From contig JAWZYV010019608.1 in assembly GCA_038373885.1 (NCBI GenBank), forward strand, positions 124,001 to 188,000: a stretch of 64,000 bases of DNA, read 5' to 3'. Below the pieces are notes generated by a model. It was given only the letters and a program-made list of their open reading frames with translations. It was not told the origin of the DNA and did not search any database. Source of the DNA: Cheiracanthium punctorium (lineage: Eukaryota > Arthropoda > Arachnida > Araneae > Cheiracanthiidae). Position numbers and translations under genes: made by a program. This document shows positions 1-13,400 of the stretch, piece after piece. How positions within the stretch are numbered: the stretch's first letter is position 1; the number at the start of each line of letters is the position of its first letter.

Positions 1-1382
1 AGGTCCGACTGCACACACATATATATTACATGTATGTCAACTTGAATGCAAGTGCCATGTATTTATCTCTCATTGTAAATATATTATGCATACTTTGTTA
101 CTTTGATAATTTTTGTTAATCAATAAACATTTTTTGTATAAACAGCGCTTTTCTTGTCTTTTACTTTTAATTATTCCCAGTATTAAAGTAATGATAATTA
201 ATCTACAATTAAAAAAAACCCCTTCATTTAAGCATATTAATATGTAACAAAAATTCGTTGAATAGAATGGATCGTAGCGAAATTTTTAATAGACTCCACA
301 TGAAACTATGTAATTTTCTTCATAAATTGAGATACAATGAATTCATATTAGGATAATATAAGTTCAACTTCAATCCTTTGAAACTGAAAATTAAGAATAA
401 AGACATTATCATTGTATTGGGCTGTTACAGAATTGAATTTCAAAAAGTAAATTTTACAACAAAAGAATTCAACCATGTTATTCAAGATTAAAAATTTTTT
501 TATTAAACAAAGGAAATATTTTACCCTTTAACAAAGACAATATAAAAGTAATAAATCCAACTTTTTGCCTGTAAGTAGAGGAGGCCATTAAATGAATGTT
601 AAATTCTGGATTTTTTTTTTTTTAATAAATGTGCAATAGAACGTTAAGAACCACTTACAACTTTAAAGAAAATCAAAGCAATAGTGACCTTGTAAAGAGT
701 TAGCATACCAGAGCAGTAAGGTGACCTCAAATTCTTACTTTTGATTACATACGATTTAATTCCATACGGCAGTAGCTCAGATGGTTAAACTTGGCTTTCA
801 TAGTAACACAAAAAAGTGAGGCAACACCGGCTTGGCCAGTGCTTGCAAATGCAAACTATCTTGACAGAGTCTGCTGTGAACTGTGGGTCTAAAGGGACCA
901 GTGCAAATAAAAATCTGTTGTGACTCTGACGCCCTCTATGTTCAAATAATACATCTGGTGGTGCTAATTAACGTGCTAGGTGTCTCATACGAATTATGCT
1001 AAAAATGAAGAGACCACATAGGGGGGGGGCAACAGTGCCCTACTAGCCAACCCCCCCCTTCCCCCACCTAATAAAATAAACAAACATCTTTGGACTTCAT
1101 AACAGTCAAACCTCAACATAAATAAAGCACTCAACATTCAGCAGTGGACTCGGACATAAGAATGAAGAGAAGTGATTAAATGAATTTTAAGGTATTATCA
1201 GTTCATAAAACATGTGCTAAAAACAGGATACTTATAAGTAATATTATAAGAATGTGAACCTTGCAAATACAGTGGGGAAAAAAACTGCTTGAAATAAGTT
1301 TATAATTTTGTTTATGTACATCCGAGTTACTAATTAAGTCCTTTTCTTTATTTATTTTAAGTAGTTCAATCAATGTTACGTA
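1..1382. other. AT-rich sequence with no gene recognised
   Basis: No coding exon seen. A tRNA-like start around 772-800 (agtagctcagatggtt resembles an A box) is followed by about 200 bp of somewhat richer sequence up to 1000 and could be an old SINE; no convincing B box was found. A C-run/G-run pair lies at 1020-1065. Confidence 0.4.
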
Positions 1383-2128
1383 CAGTGAAACTTCTATGAG
1401 TGACCACCTCTATTAAGCGACCCCCATTCTCCAACAACCAATACTTTAAGGCACCGATTTTTTACCCTATGTACTTAATGTTAAAAGATCCTCTAGAAGA
1501 CACCACACAACCCTCTACAAGCGACCAGTTCCAGTACCCTGTTTGAAAATTTTCTTTCATTTTTCTGGTAGTAAAGTAAACAAAAATCACATTCCAAACC
1601 TATCGATAGCAGGTGTGAGTATAGGCACATATTACGTACAAATCTTGTAGGTTAGAGAAGAGACGTTTGAGAAATGACTGATTTTACTGTTGAAGCAGCA
1701 CATGGACGTGATCAAGTCACACAGGAAGGAAATTTGGAGAGGAGAGGCAGTTACTTTTGTTTATGGGGAAAAAGCAAATTTTAAAGCAAATAGATTTTAT
1801 TATGGCAAATTCAGAATGCATGAAGAATATCAAGATAATTGGGCTTTTGTCAGACGTAAAAAATAAAGTACAGCGGGAAGTACTCTCCGAGAGAAAAAAA
1901 GAATGAAACAATCTGAAATTTCTAAATATTTTATTAACATTTAAATTTAAAAATATGTTTGTATAATTACTTAAGTATTAGTATGCAATTTCATAAATAA
2001 CAAAACAAACAATATTTTTTAGCTTTTTTTCTTGGGTACCAAATATTTATACTTCTTTCAGCAACCACCTCTCTTAATGGCCAATTTTTCATGGAACGGA
2101 GGGTAGTCTCTCCCTAGAAGTTTCACTG
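1383..2128. mobile_element. pogo/Tigger-like DNA transposon relic
   Basis: About 746 bp bounded by inverted termini beginning CAGTGAAACTTCTA (left) and CAGTGAAACTTCTAGGG (right, read on the minus strand), each flanked by TA. The AGTGACCACC-type subterminal sequence resembles pogo/Tigger elements, which insert at TA. The interior is AT-rich, without an intact transposase frame. It lies downstream of the SNX17 stop. Confidence 0.7.
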
Positions 2129-4300
2129 TAATCCATTCTGATTTTATCTATATATATCTATAACATTCTTTATAAATGTAAGAAAAAACAGCATGAATAT
2201 GTTCAAAACTGTGAGAGCTTCAATTTATAAACAACAATTTTATAAAATGGCAGTGCCATCATTATTGTTATTTTAATTTTTTGCAATATACACTATTACA
2301 GATTTATTTGATAAGCTATAGATTTTGCTCTTTTACTTTTATCTTATTATCATCAAATATTAAAAAATGGATACATTTTAAATAATTTTCAGATGTAAGG
2401 TCACCAATTACAGCTTGTACTTCACACTTTATGTACTCAGATACACAATAGTGTTACTAAAGATTTTAAACATCACAGAAATAATTATATTTTTTTATCA
2501 ATGTAAAAGTGTAAATTTGCAAACATAAGCTCAGGATAAAATGAAATTCAAAAGCAATAGAAATAATTTTAAAATAAAACTAGAAATTTTTTTTCAAGAA
2601 CCTTTAAGTAATTCAATTTATCTAGGAAGAGGAACATATATTGAACTGAACAAAACTCAATAAGAAAACTTTTGTGATCAGTGAAAATAAATAGTTTAAT
2701 ATTTCTTTCTTTCTTTCTTTCTTTTTTTTAAAATCATGTATGTTAATAATAGTTTACATTTGTTTAAAATATTGATCGAGGTAAAAGCATTCAACGGTAA
2801 AGCTATTCTGGTGAAACACTTAGATTTTAAATTACTGATATTTTAAACCTGATACTGATATTTTTAAATATTTATTGTGAAAATTTTTAATCACTTTCAC
2901 AGATATAAAATTCAGATTCCCGTAATTGCTTATTAAATATGTCACCAGCAATAACAAATTTAATAGAATCTTTATGAAACTTTCCTAATTAAAATCCAAA
3001 TGCACTATATACAAAAATAATAAGGGATATAAACATCAAACTTATCATATGGAAAAGACAATTACATTTGAATTTCTTCAAAGAAAGGGCAAAATAACAA
3101 CAACAAAAAAAGTTCCATAAAAAGATTAACTAAACAAATGTATAACACAAAAAAGTAACATATGACTAATGTGTATATATTAAAAAAAAGAACAAATCTA
3201 ATAATATTACCAGACCTGCCAACCTAGCAAAATAAAAAAATAATAATACATTTCATCATGAAAATAATAATTTGTTTATTTTCTGTTAGGCTGATATTGG
3301 CACTTTTGGATTCTAATAACTGTCCATGTTGGGTAAGTTTTTTTTTTTTTTTTTTTTTTTTTTTGTTGTTGTTGATGTGAATGAGAGAAAAAAATTGATA
3401 AGTACCCAATCATATCAAAATTTATAGTTCATATTGTTCAAGTTGGCATTTCGTGCCAAATTTGTCATATTTTTTGTTTGTTTGTAAAAAGGTGGCAGCA
3501 TTTTACATGTTTGTCTAAGGTGGCAAAACTGCTAGAGTAGATCCTGATGCGAGTTATTGAAAACCTTGTTTGTTAAAATAAACTTGAGACTCTTTCCATA
3601 TCCTTTGTAAGTGAGAATTCCATTCTTTTATGTGTGTACTTTTTTATATTTGCTTTTTATGTATGTATAATTTAAAAGAAACATACTATAAAATGAGTTG
3701 GCAGGTTTGCATCATACAAATCTACAGCATGATTAATAAAAAATACTATATAGCAATACCAAAATTCAACAATCAAGCACCATATATAACATACAAAAAT
3801 ATACACTTAATCTTCTTTTCTTATAAAAAGTATACAATTAAAATAAACATGAAAACGGATCAATCATAATAAAATTTGTAACAAGTTTCACATAATTAAA
3901 TGATTTAAAAATAGAGACCAGCCATAAAACTAAATATTCAAAACGTTCTATTGCAATTTACACAATAGCATTTAAAAAAAGGGACGATAAACAAATCATA
4001 CAGATACATATAACAACAAAGTACTCTTAGTTAACATATGATTTGATATTAAAATCACCTTTGAAGAATTTAAGACACAATTTTGTTTTCCATGAAAACA
4101 CATGTGGTTCTACTCAAGTTCATTTTTTAAAAATTCTAATAAAACATCTCATTGTACAAATATTTTAAAATTTTTAAAAGAAAAAACATTGGAAATATTT
4201 AATACTCAATTCTTGGAGAATCGAGATTTGTCAAAAAATTTCACAACTTGTAAGTCTACAAGTAGTCTTTTAAAACTTCAAAATCAAAGCTCTTAACAAG
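2129..4300. other. AT-rich flank downstream of SNX17
   Basis: No exon, RNA gene or bounded transposon was seen. Simple repeats include a TTTC run at 2703-2729 and a 27-base T run at 3338-3364. Short open frames here are low-complexity. Part may belong to the SNX17 3' UTR; this cannot be decided from sequence. Confidence 0.4.
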
Positions 4301-4337
4301 ATTTATTTCAATTCATTCATTAATTAATTTTTTACTC

Positions 4338-4439
4338 TCACAAATCATCATCTCCAATGCCTTCAAATGCATCATTTTCAACAAGGGGCTTTGGCGATGT
4401 AGGCCCATTCCTTGACCCATGTTTGGATGAAAATTTCAC
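4338..4439 (-). CDS. SNX17: SNX17 coding exon 12 (C-terminal tail and stop)
   Basis: 33 codons plus TGA, ending ENDAFEGIGDDDL. In vertebrates this conserved terminal segment, with its final Leu, binds the VPS26C/retriever complex. Acceptor aaaatag, phase 0. An AATAAA on the minus strand (TTTATT at 4302-4307) lies about 30 nt past the stop and could be the polyadenylation signal, although the area is AT-rich. Confidence 0.95.
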   Translation of the reverse strand: MKFSSKHGSRNGPTSPKPLVENDAFEGIGDDDL

Positions 4440-7400
4440 CTATTTTGACATAAAATAAATTTGTTAAGATAGAAAAAAAAGTATGTATATATATATAAAT
4501 CAAATAATTTATCAAATTTTATTCAATAGCCTTTTCTCTCCCTGTTTGTTCTCAAAGAAAAGAATAACAGAATATTACATAATATAATGCATTAAGCAAA
4601 TTGATCTCCAGTAGCCACTGCTAAGCAAATTTTAGAAAAATTAAATACCATGACCACTCAATAATCTAAAACATAATACAAAAATGTTTAAAATTTATGA
4701 TGGCTTGAAGAAAGAAAAAGCTAATCTTATATTTCATTTTTACTTTTACAGAATCTAATATTCCCATACGATTTCATTTAAATGAAACTTAACAGAGTAG
4801 GATAAATATTTCTCTTTGATATTATTTACATGTATATTTTCACTTAATTAAACTTTTGTAAAAGATAATGTATATAATGGAATCTTGCTTAAACACGTGT
4901 CTCACATCTAACATTTTTCCTGCTTACAAATTAACATCTTACACTGCCCTTAAATTATTCCCTTTGCTTGCAATGCTAAAGTACCTACAATGTAATATTT
5001 TAAATTTAAAATGTTTCCAGAATTTGGCATTTGTAGAAGAACTCAAGACAATTTCCTGAGAAAAGATGATAGATAGATGAAACAAGAAAACATTTTTTTC
5101 AAGTAAAAAATTGGGCTATGATATGTGTTCAAAATGTGATGTTTTACTTATGCGTGGCCACAAGGGACCCCTTGAAAAATGCACATAAATGAGAGACATG
5201 CATCAATGAAAAATCCCAAAAAGGATTTTAAAAGTGAAATATTAGCTCATTGAGCTATATCACATTGTTAATTAATACTAGGTATATAATAAGCAGTGTA
5301 AACAAGATAAATTTCAAAAAACAATTTTTTTTCTTCTTTCTTTTATAATTAATTGTGCTATATTTACTGATCACAAAGAAAATAGAAATGGTTACATACC
5401 CAACTTTGTTTTAAACCTATTACTACTTTTACAAAATAGTTTAAAATTGAACAAATTGTGATAAAAAGCAAAGGTAGCATTCTTGGGATAAACACCTGTC
5501 TAGTTGAAAAAGCTAATTTTTGAACTGAGAACATTTCTTTTGTGATGTGTGTAAGTTAGAGGTACTTTCTTAGCAAATAAATGAATGAAAATCATCACTT
5601 ATGTTTCTAGTCGGACTGAAGAAAAAAACATAGTGAAATAAATGAAAAATCGCACATAAAAGAAAGCACACAGAAGCAAGCCTATTTTTATTTAAAAGAT
5701 TTTTTTTAAGTGTATATATAAGGCGGATAAGGTACTTTAAAAATTGGTGTTTTAACCATTGTAAAGAAATAAATAATAGTTATTCAGTGTTTCTACAGAT
5801 TCCACAGATTTTGCATCCCTGACTTTCCCTGACATCTATCGTGCTCTTCCTTGACTTTTTATCTAGCGCGCTTTCCCGAATTTTGCATTCCTATTTTTAA
5901 TATTACAACCTTTAATTAATAAATTTTTTATATATTTTGCCCCTTTTTTACAAATAATAATAAAATTAATATATACAAGAATTTTATTTGACATCATTGG
6001 ATTCTAACAAAACCCCTCTTTGATTATAATTTAGGATAAAATTAAGCCTATTTCAACTGCACAAGATATGCTCATAAAGGACACATTTTAAATTATTTAT
6101 AAGGTTAAATGAGAAAATGAAAATAAAACAATTTCTACAGTAAGATTCAAACAGCATATATTTTCCTAATTTTGTGGCAAAATTCAATTTTTTCTTGCAT
6201 TTCCCGGACCTTTCTTCAATTTCTTCTAATTTCTTTCACTTTTTTTTTTCCAAAATCCCTGCCTTTCCCTGACCAAAACTCATTTCCCTGATTTTCCAGG
6301 TCTGTAGAAACTCTGTTACTGTACCATAAATTAGTGTTTCAAGTAATGTTGCTTTGCTCACTCTATGTTGATTTATTGATACATATTTTCTTTTCAGTTT
6401 CCAAATAATGCTAAATTTGGGTTTATCTGCATTACCACTGCATACTGATATACAAAAAAACACATATATCAAAATATATATATTTCTCCCCCCCCCCCCC
6501 CTGAACGTCACCTTTCTTCCCATCCAAAAGATTCTTACAAGCCTTTCATCCACTGTAATCTTCATAAGCAGTGTAGATTGTAGGAGTTATTCATGAGCTG
6601 CTGCTTTCTGTTTTTAACACAAGTCTGTTTTCAACTAATACTGTTTATAGTTACTTCATAATTACTATATTAATTAGCAAAAAACCAAGAGTGACCAAAC
6701 TAAAAATAAGGATTCCCTTTAATTCACTTCATAGTTAAGTATATGTATTGTAAAAGTCATTTAGGAAAAGAAAAGAAAAAAGAACTTACAGTCATCTTTT
6801 TGACTTGGTCTTTAGATCTTCCAATAATTTTTGCAGAATCTTCACGCTGTAAGGGAAAAGTTGAGAGGGATTATAAATTATTCTAAATTTCTACACAAAT
6901 GTATTTCTAGAGTTCTTTAATATATTTAATTCTGATAAATGTATTTTTAAATAAACTGAGAGAAAAAACTTTTGAGGGGACAGGAATGACTTTTCAGATG
7001 TCTAGAAACAAGTTTAGTCTTGAGACACTTTAGCCCTTAATGTACACTTCAAATATAAAAGACAGCAAGATAATGCAGGTTACTTTTAGTTTGGATTTTC
7101 ATTTTTGTGCTACTTAATTTTGTGGCAGACTTTATGAATCTCACACAGTTTTTAGTTTATGTCATATTTTTGACTGCTGTAAACAAAATCCCAGTTTAGT
7201 ACACTTGGTTAGGTCACCCATTTAATTTCCTAATGGAATAATAATGAAACTTACAGCAACATTGAAAAACAAAACATTTCTTTTTTTTTTTTTACATAGG
7301 GCCATTAAAATTTTAAATTAGATTAAGATTTTCTAAAGATATTGAAAGTCAATTTAAAGACACAGAAGAAAGACTTAAATACGGAGGAGAGGATAATAAA

Positions 7401-10400
7401 GTAAGTAATAATTATAGAATTTTGAAAAAAAGCCGTGGAGAGAAGGGGAAACAGTGGGGATCTGAATTAGTGTTGATTTATAAATCAATATAAATAAAAG
7501 ATTAAAATATACCAATGGAGCTCACAAAGACTAACACACTATTCCCCCTCACATACACACACTTTAAGCAGAACAAAAAACAAACTTGTACAAATAAATA
7601 GAAGAAATAAAAATTTGATATTTTTTTCATTTATCAAATAAACTAAAATACAAATAATACAAAAACAAAGAGATGATAGATACTTAAAACAACTGTTAAC
7701 AGATTAAAACAGAAACTACTCAACTAGACTTAACACTAAACATACCAACATTTAATATATCCTATTTCTACCATAGCCGGTCAAATGACTGGTTGTGGTA
7801 GATAACGGTATACGACAAATATAATTCAAAATACAACAAAATACAAATAAAAATAATAATAGGATATCAATTGTATATAATTAATAGAAAAAGTCATGAA
7901 GTCAAATGTGCAAAAACGATAAGATGTTATGCGTATTTTTTATACAAAAGTTCACAATCCGTCATTTGACCGCTTATGGTAGTTTTAGTGTTAAAAATTA
8001 AAACAATTCCCTTCACTAAAATAGCAGATACATTGCATCTACATTTATTTAATTATTATTCTTATTATTTATGGTGTTCTTAAATAGGAAAAAAAAAAAT
8101 GTTCTTAGAATTGAAAGACAAGAATTATGTTTTGTTAAAATTTCTTTTTATTTTTATTATAACCTTTAAGTACTAAAACCTTCCCAAAGAAAGCAAATAA
8201 TTCAAAGTAAAATTATACACTGATTTCATAGTATTGTTCTAACCAGCACTAAAGCCACTCACATTTGCACTTTGTACTATGCCATCCGTGGAAATAGATC
8301 GGCCAACAGAGGAGGAAATTTGGTGACTGCTGCCATCTCTCTTCATGTAATTCCAGGAACCCCGACGCCCCGTCCTTTCATTCTTAACACCAGCTTTCTC
8401 CCCACGTCCTTTTGAAAGCAGCTCATCCACCATCCCTTGCAAACAGACACTCATCAAGATGGCCTGAAAAGAGATAGTAATCAATGAAATTACAATTTAG
8501 AGCACAAATATCATAAACATAAAATAATTAAACCTTTGTAAAATAACACACATGAAAGGCACTTATCAATGAGTGTTATTTCATCTTTTAAACACTACTG
8601 TCTTTTGACTGTTCTTAATCATCATAAACATATTTCCCTTATTTTATTTGACATGTTTTAATTAATCTTTTCCTTTTTTTCCCCCCCAGAAAATCTAATT
8701 TACAAATTACTGGGTAGAAATACAGTTTACCAACCTGTTTTATTCAATATTTAATTCAAAATGTTCTTGTACTTTTCTTTTTTTATGTTACTAAATAACG
8801 ATTAAGGGCACTTTGCCATCTTAGATTGGTAAAATCACTAAAAAGATAAGCAGTAAAAAATGTTGAAAAATTACTAAAAATATAAGTAGTAAAAAAAAGT
8901 TATCAGGAACCTACAAAATATGAAATGAATTCTAAACATATAAAACAACTCATACTTTGTACTTGGTATAACCATGCATTGTTTTTAACATTTACCAAGC
9001 AAATTGGAAAGTGTTTATTATTTCAATTTACCTGTCAATTTGCTTTAAATGCAATAAATACATATCAATTACAACAAAATGTATATATGTTATTCCTATG
9101 CACTGCATCATTTATCTTATCAGAAATGGTGGTGTATGCACCATCTATAGTTCTTTTACACAAGCACCCTAAAGAATTTGGATGCATTATGTTCTATAGA
9201 TAATCATGGTTCAATGTGTAATTAGTGATATTAATCTATTTCACAGAAACATAATTTATATCTGTTATAAGGATTAGAAAACAATGCTTTCTGTCAAAAA
9301 TACTGTATAGAGCATTTATGACTCTACAGGAGTACTCAAAAGAATTCCAGTATATTACAGTCTATAACAGTTTAGAGACTTTCATCCATATCTATCAAGT
9401 ACAAAACAATAGGTATACACGTATTTATAGCAGTTTACTCTTCATTCAAAGGATAGAAATAACATTTAAAGTATGTTTACAAGGTCTTGCAAAATTACAT
9501 TAATATTGATACAAACTTTTTAGAGGTTATCCCTTTAAGTCTTCCTAAGTTTGACAACAATTTCACAATCGGACACAAAAAAGATTTGTGTTGAACTGTA
9601 TTATAATTACTGTGTCTGGCATAATTTATCTTTTATGTTTTATATATAATTTTATGAACAAAAAACAATTTTTATAACACTTGATATTACATAAATGTCG
9701 TTACATCTACCATGTAACTCTTGAAACCAAGTTTTATAAATACAAATATGTGTTCATAAAATTCAGCTTAAGAGCTCCGTCATTTTGTCATTGATTATAT
9801 CATCAGAATTTGACCAAATTTATATATCACCTCTAAGGTACCTTTCTAATAAAAAATAAAAATAAATAAAAATCCCGAAAATTGGCCCCTACATAGTAAA
9901 AACTTATTACTGAACAAATATAAAAAGTCTTTAAAAAAAGAAAAGAAACACTAATTATTATTTCCATTGAATAGCATTAAGGTTTGGTAATTGCAATTTC
10001 TCACCAAATAGAAAAGATATGCTTAGCAGGGTGCAGTGTCAGGATGTATTTTTAATGCCAAACTTAGCATAAATTGCCAAAAATGGCTGAGCTTGGCATA
10101 CTACTACCACTGCTGTTATTCGTTACCCTTAAATCAATGGTTTAAAAGCATGCTTTTTTCTGATTTTCTGAATGGTAATATTATCAGAACTTGACTAAAT
10201 TATTATGGGACCACCCCTAAGTACCTTTTTTTCCAATTAAAAGAAAAAAAAAAGAATCATCAAAATTGGTCCACATGGAACAAAATTATTGCTGAACATA
10301 CATTGCAAAAAAGATTCCAATCAATTGATAACCTCCTCCTTTTTGAAGTCTGTTAAAAGTGGTTCAAGCACACTTAGGCACATATTAATTTAAACTAAAC

Positions 10401-13400
10401 TAATCACACTTTTGAGCAGATAGGATTCATTTCACAAAGACTCACCTGATCACTGTTAATGCAAACCCATCTCAAGTGGTCTTTGCTCATGAGATACTCA
10501 AAGGACAGCTCTAGCTTCAGTTTCACAGGAGACGCATGGCTGCCCTCAACAGTATCTGACAACTGAAATAAAATACAGTTCACTTCAGCATTTTACAATA
10601 ATACTGTATTGGCCCGAATATAATGCGACCCCGAAATTTTTCATCAAGACAATTAGAAAAATCCTATATTTAGGACTCGAATTTAGTGCAAGTCAGGTTT
10701 TTATGGGCAATGATCAGTTAAAAAACATTGCGTTATATTCGGGTTAATACGGTAATTCCAAGAGAGATTTTAATCTCGCACAGCATTAAAATTTCTAGCA
10801 TATTTTTGGATAAATAATGAACATTTTAAATAGAAGAAAGATACAGAGTTTCAAATAAGGATGAAAAATAAGCCTGAGGGTCAAGACAAAATTCTGAAAC
10901 TTGGCACACCTGCATAAGAGTTTAAAATGTTCTAGTTTCCATTTTTTCTTAAATTTTGTACATCTGAGTTTAAAATGCTGTCATACTTTGAATTTTTTTT
11001 TTTTAAACTTCATGACATTTTTGGGTTTCAGATACCCTACTGTCATGTAAAGCCCATATTACATGAATGGCTTTAAATTATAAGGTTGGAAAAAAATATT
11101 CTCAAAAGCTAAAAATATGTCATCGAACACTGAAGTGTCATTTTGCCAAAGTAGTACCGCACTCTTTTCGGGTGTAAAGGGAACAAAATTATGGAATTCA
11201 TCACACTTTAGTCATAGCATTTTTTTGATAATGTTGATAAACTAAAATTTAGTGAATAAAGAATTTAATGGGGTAGCAGAAACACTACGTCCAAGGCTGT
11301 GAATTACAGTTACTGTACCAATGAACATAAAAACTACTTTTAGAGATTTTAATCAGCTTTTTGGACTCCATTCTAAATTTTAATTTTTAAGAAGTCAAAC
11401 CCAACTTGTATGTACCTCTATAAACTTAAGTGCATTTAAAATGCTTGGATTTCAGCTCAAATGTATTTTTTATTTCAATAGTTAAACCATTATTTGAAAC
11501 TAAGAAATTAAGTAATCAGAAAGCTGGAATATTTTTACATTTAATTATATTACATTCATGCAAATGAGACTGACACAAATAAATAAGAAAATGTGAAGAA
11601 ATTAATTTACTTACAGATGTGGTTATTCTCCAGCACTTGATTCTGGTTACTCTAAAAAATGATTTGTTTTCTGATGTCTACAGAAAACATTTTAAAATAT
11701 ATTATTTCATATTAGTTAAAATATATAATACAATTTTTCAAATGGAAAAAATAGATAAATACATATACTTTAAGCATTAAAAAAGTTTATTAGCCATCAA
11801 AGTAACTTGAACAGTTTATTAATATGTAAATCGTAGAATAAGTACCAACAAAATCCATGGATATAGTGATTGTTTAAGCAATCAAATAAGCATTAAAAAA
11901 TTATTAACTTTCAAATCACAAAAATGATATAAATTAACATTAAAAAGTGTGTATAATTGTATAAGCAGGACATCAAAGGAGAAAGGGAGAGAACTGAGGG
12001 GATTTTAAATTACAGTTTTAATTTAGACAGAATGCAAATCACAAAAAAGAAATAAAAAATATACAAATTATACAAATATACAAATAATAACAAATAAGAT
12101 AACATATTTAACTTTACAATAAATATTAGTTAAATTATACTTACAGGATCAGTATCAAAATGGAAAACCAATTCTCTTCCCCCTGCACTAATTGTAACAG
12201 TAGTATTGGGTTGAGGGTAATCACAGACGCAGCGCCGAAACTGCACATGGCCATAAAACTTCAAGGTTCTAGCTAGTTGCAAAAACTAGAAAAGATAAAA
12301 CATTAAAAATAAAAAAAACTATATTGTAAGTTTGACTAAAGTTTTTTTTAAAGTAAATTTTGTGGTACGAAAATTTATAAGTCTTCATAGCACTTAAAAT
12401 ATTCGTTTGTTAGGCAACTTTACACTCATATCTTAGACATAACAGTTAATAAAACAGTTTTGATTTTACTGTTGATCAAAATGTATAATCAAAAGCCTTT
12501 GATTTGTTTATGTTCAAGATGTGATGTGTAAAGATGCCTAACAAACAAAGATTTGAAAAAATAAAGTTTACTAGTCTAAAAAGAAAAAGAAAGAAAACAA
12601 AAGAAAGTAAGAAAGCAACAGCTCTATAGTTATACTTAGTTATACTCAGTAATACTCGATAAATTTTTCCTTTTTTTTAGTGTAACATGGGAAAATCCCA
12701 CTTTCCTAGCATTTGTGTACAGTGTGTATATGTTGTACATTGTCCTAAGACAAACCAAATCAAGGGGTATCTGCCAAGGGTGAATTGCCTACGGCAGAGG
12801 ACTTTTTAAGGGTTTCTAATGCATATTCACTTTACATCGGAAGAAAACTGCCCAAAACTGTAAGCTGTTAGATTGACAGCCTTTTGATAAGCCAGAACCC
12901 TAGACCTTCACACTTCAGCAAACTACAGGGGTACAAATGACGGACCTGATTTTAAAAAATCATACTTTGGAAGCTACTACGCATAATATAATAAGTGATG
13001 CATGAATGTAAAGAGAAATATATCAAGATTATTTTTTCCACCAATGATCAACAAATGGCAGCCAATTCAAGATCCTGTGATTGAACATGACAGAGAAGAG
13101 TTTTTGCATATTAGAGTATGCATGTGTTTTTTCAGTTATTTCGGTGCAATGAGCATTTAGAGATCGACAGAAGAGAAGGCACCAACCAACAAGAGCATTC
13201 TGCAATGGTATCATCAATTTAAAGAAACAGATTTACCCTTAATCAGATAGGCGCCAAGATTCCCAGACCTAACACCATGTGAAATAAAATAAATAAAAAC
13301 TTTGTGGAAAAAACACACATAGAAGGTTACTTCAAGGCGTGATGATCGTTTCATCCAAAAATTCGTTCGGTCTTCGTCAGACAAACCCTTCCGTCAAGTG

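Noticed and set aside
3224..3409. 61-codon minus-strand frame with a poly-Lys run
   Set aside because: It is a translation of the 27-base T tract.
6236..6596. Opposed open frames of 109 and 62 codons
   Set aside because: Low-complexity runs (C tract at 6489-6501) and part of a MITE; no domain. SNX17 exon 11 lies outside them.
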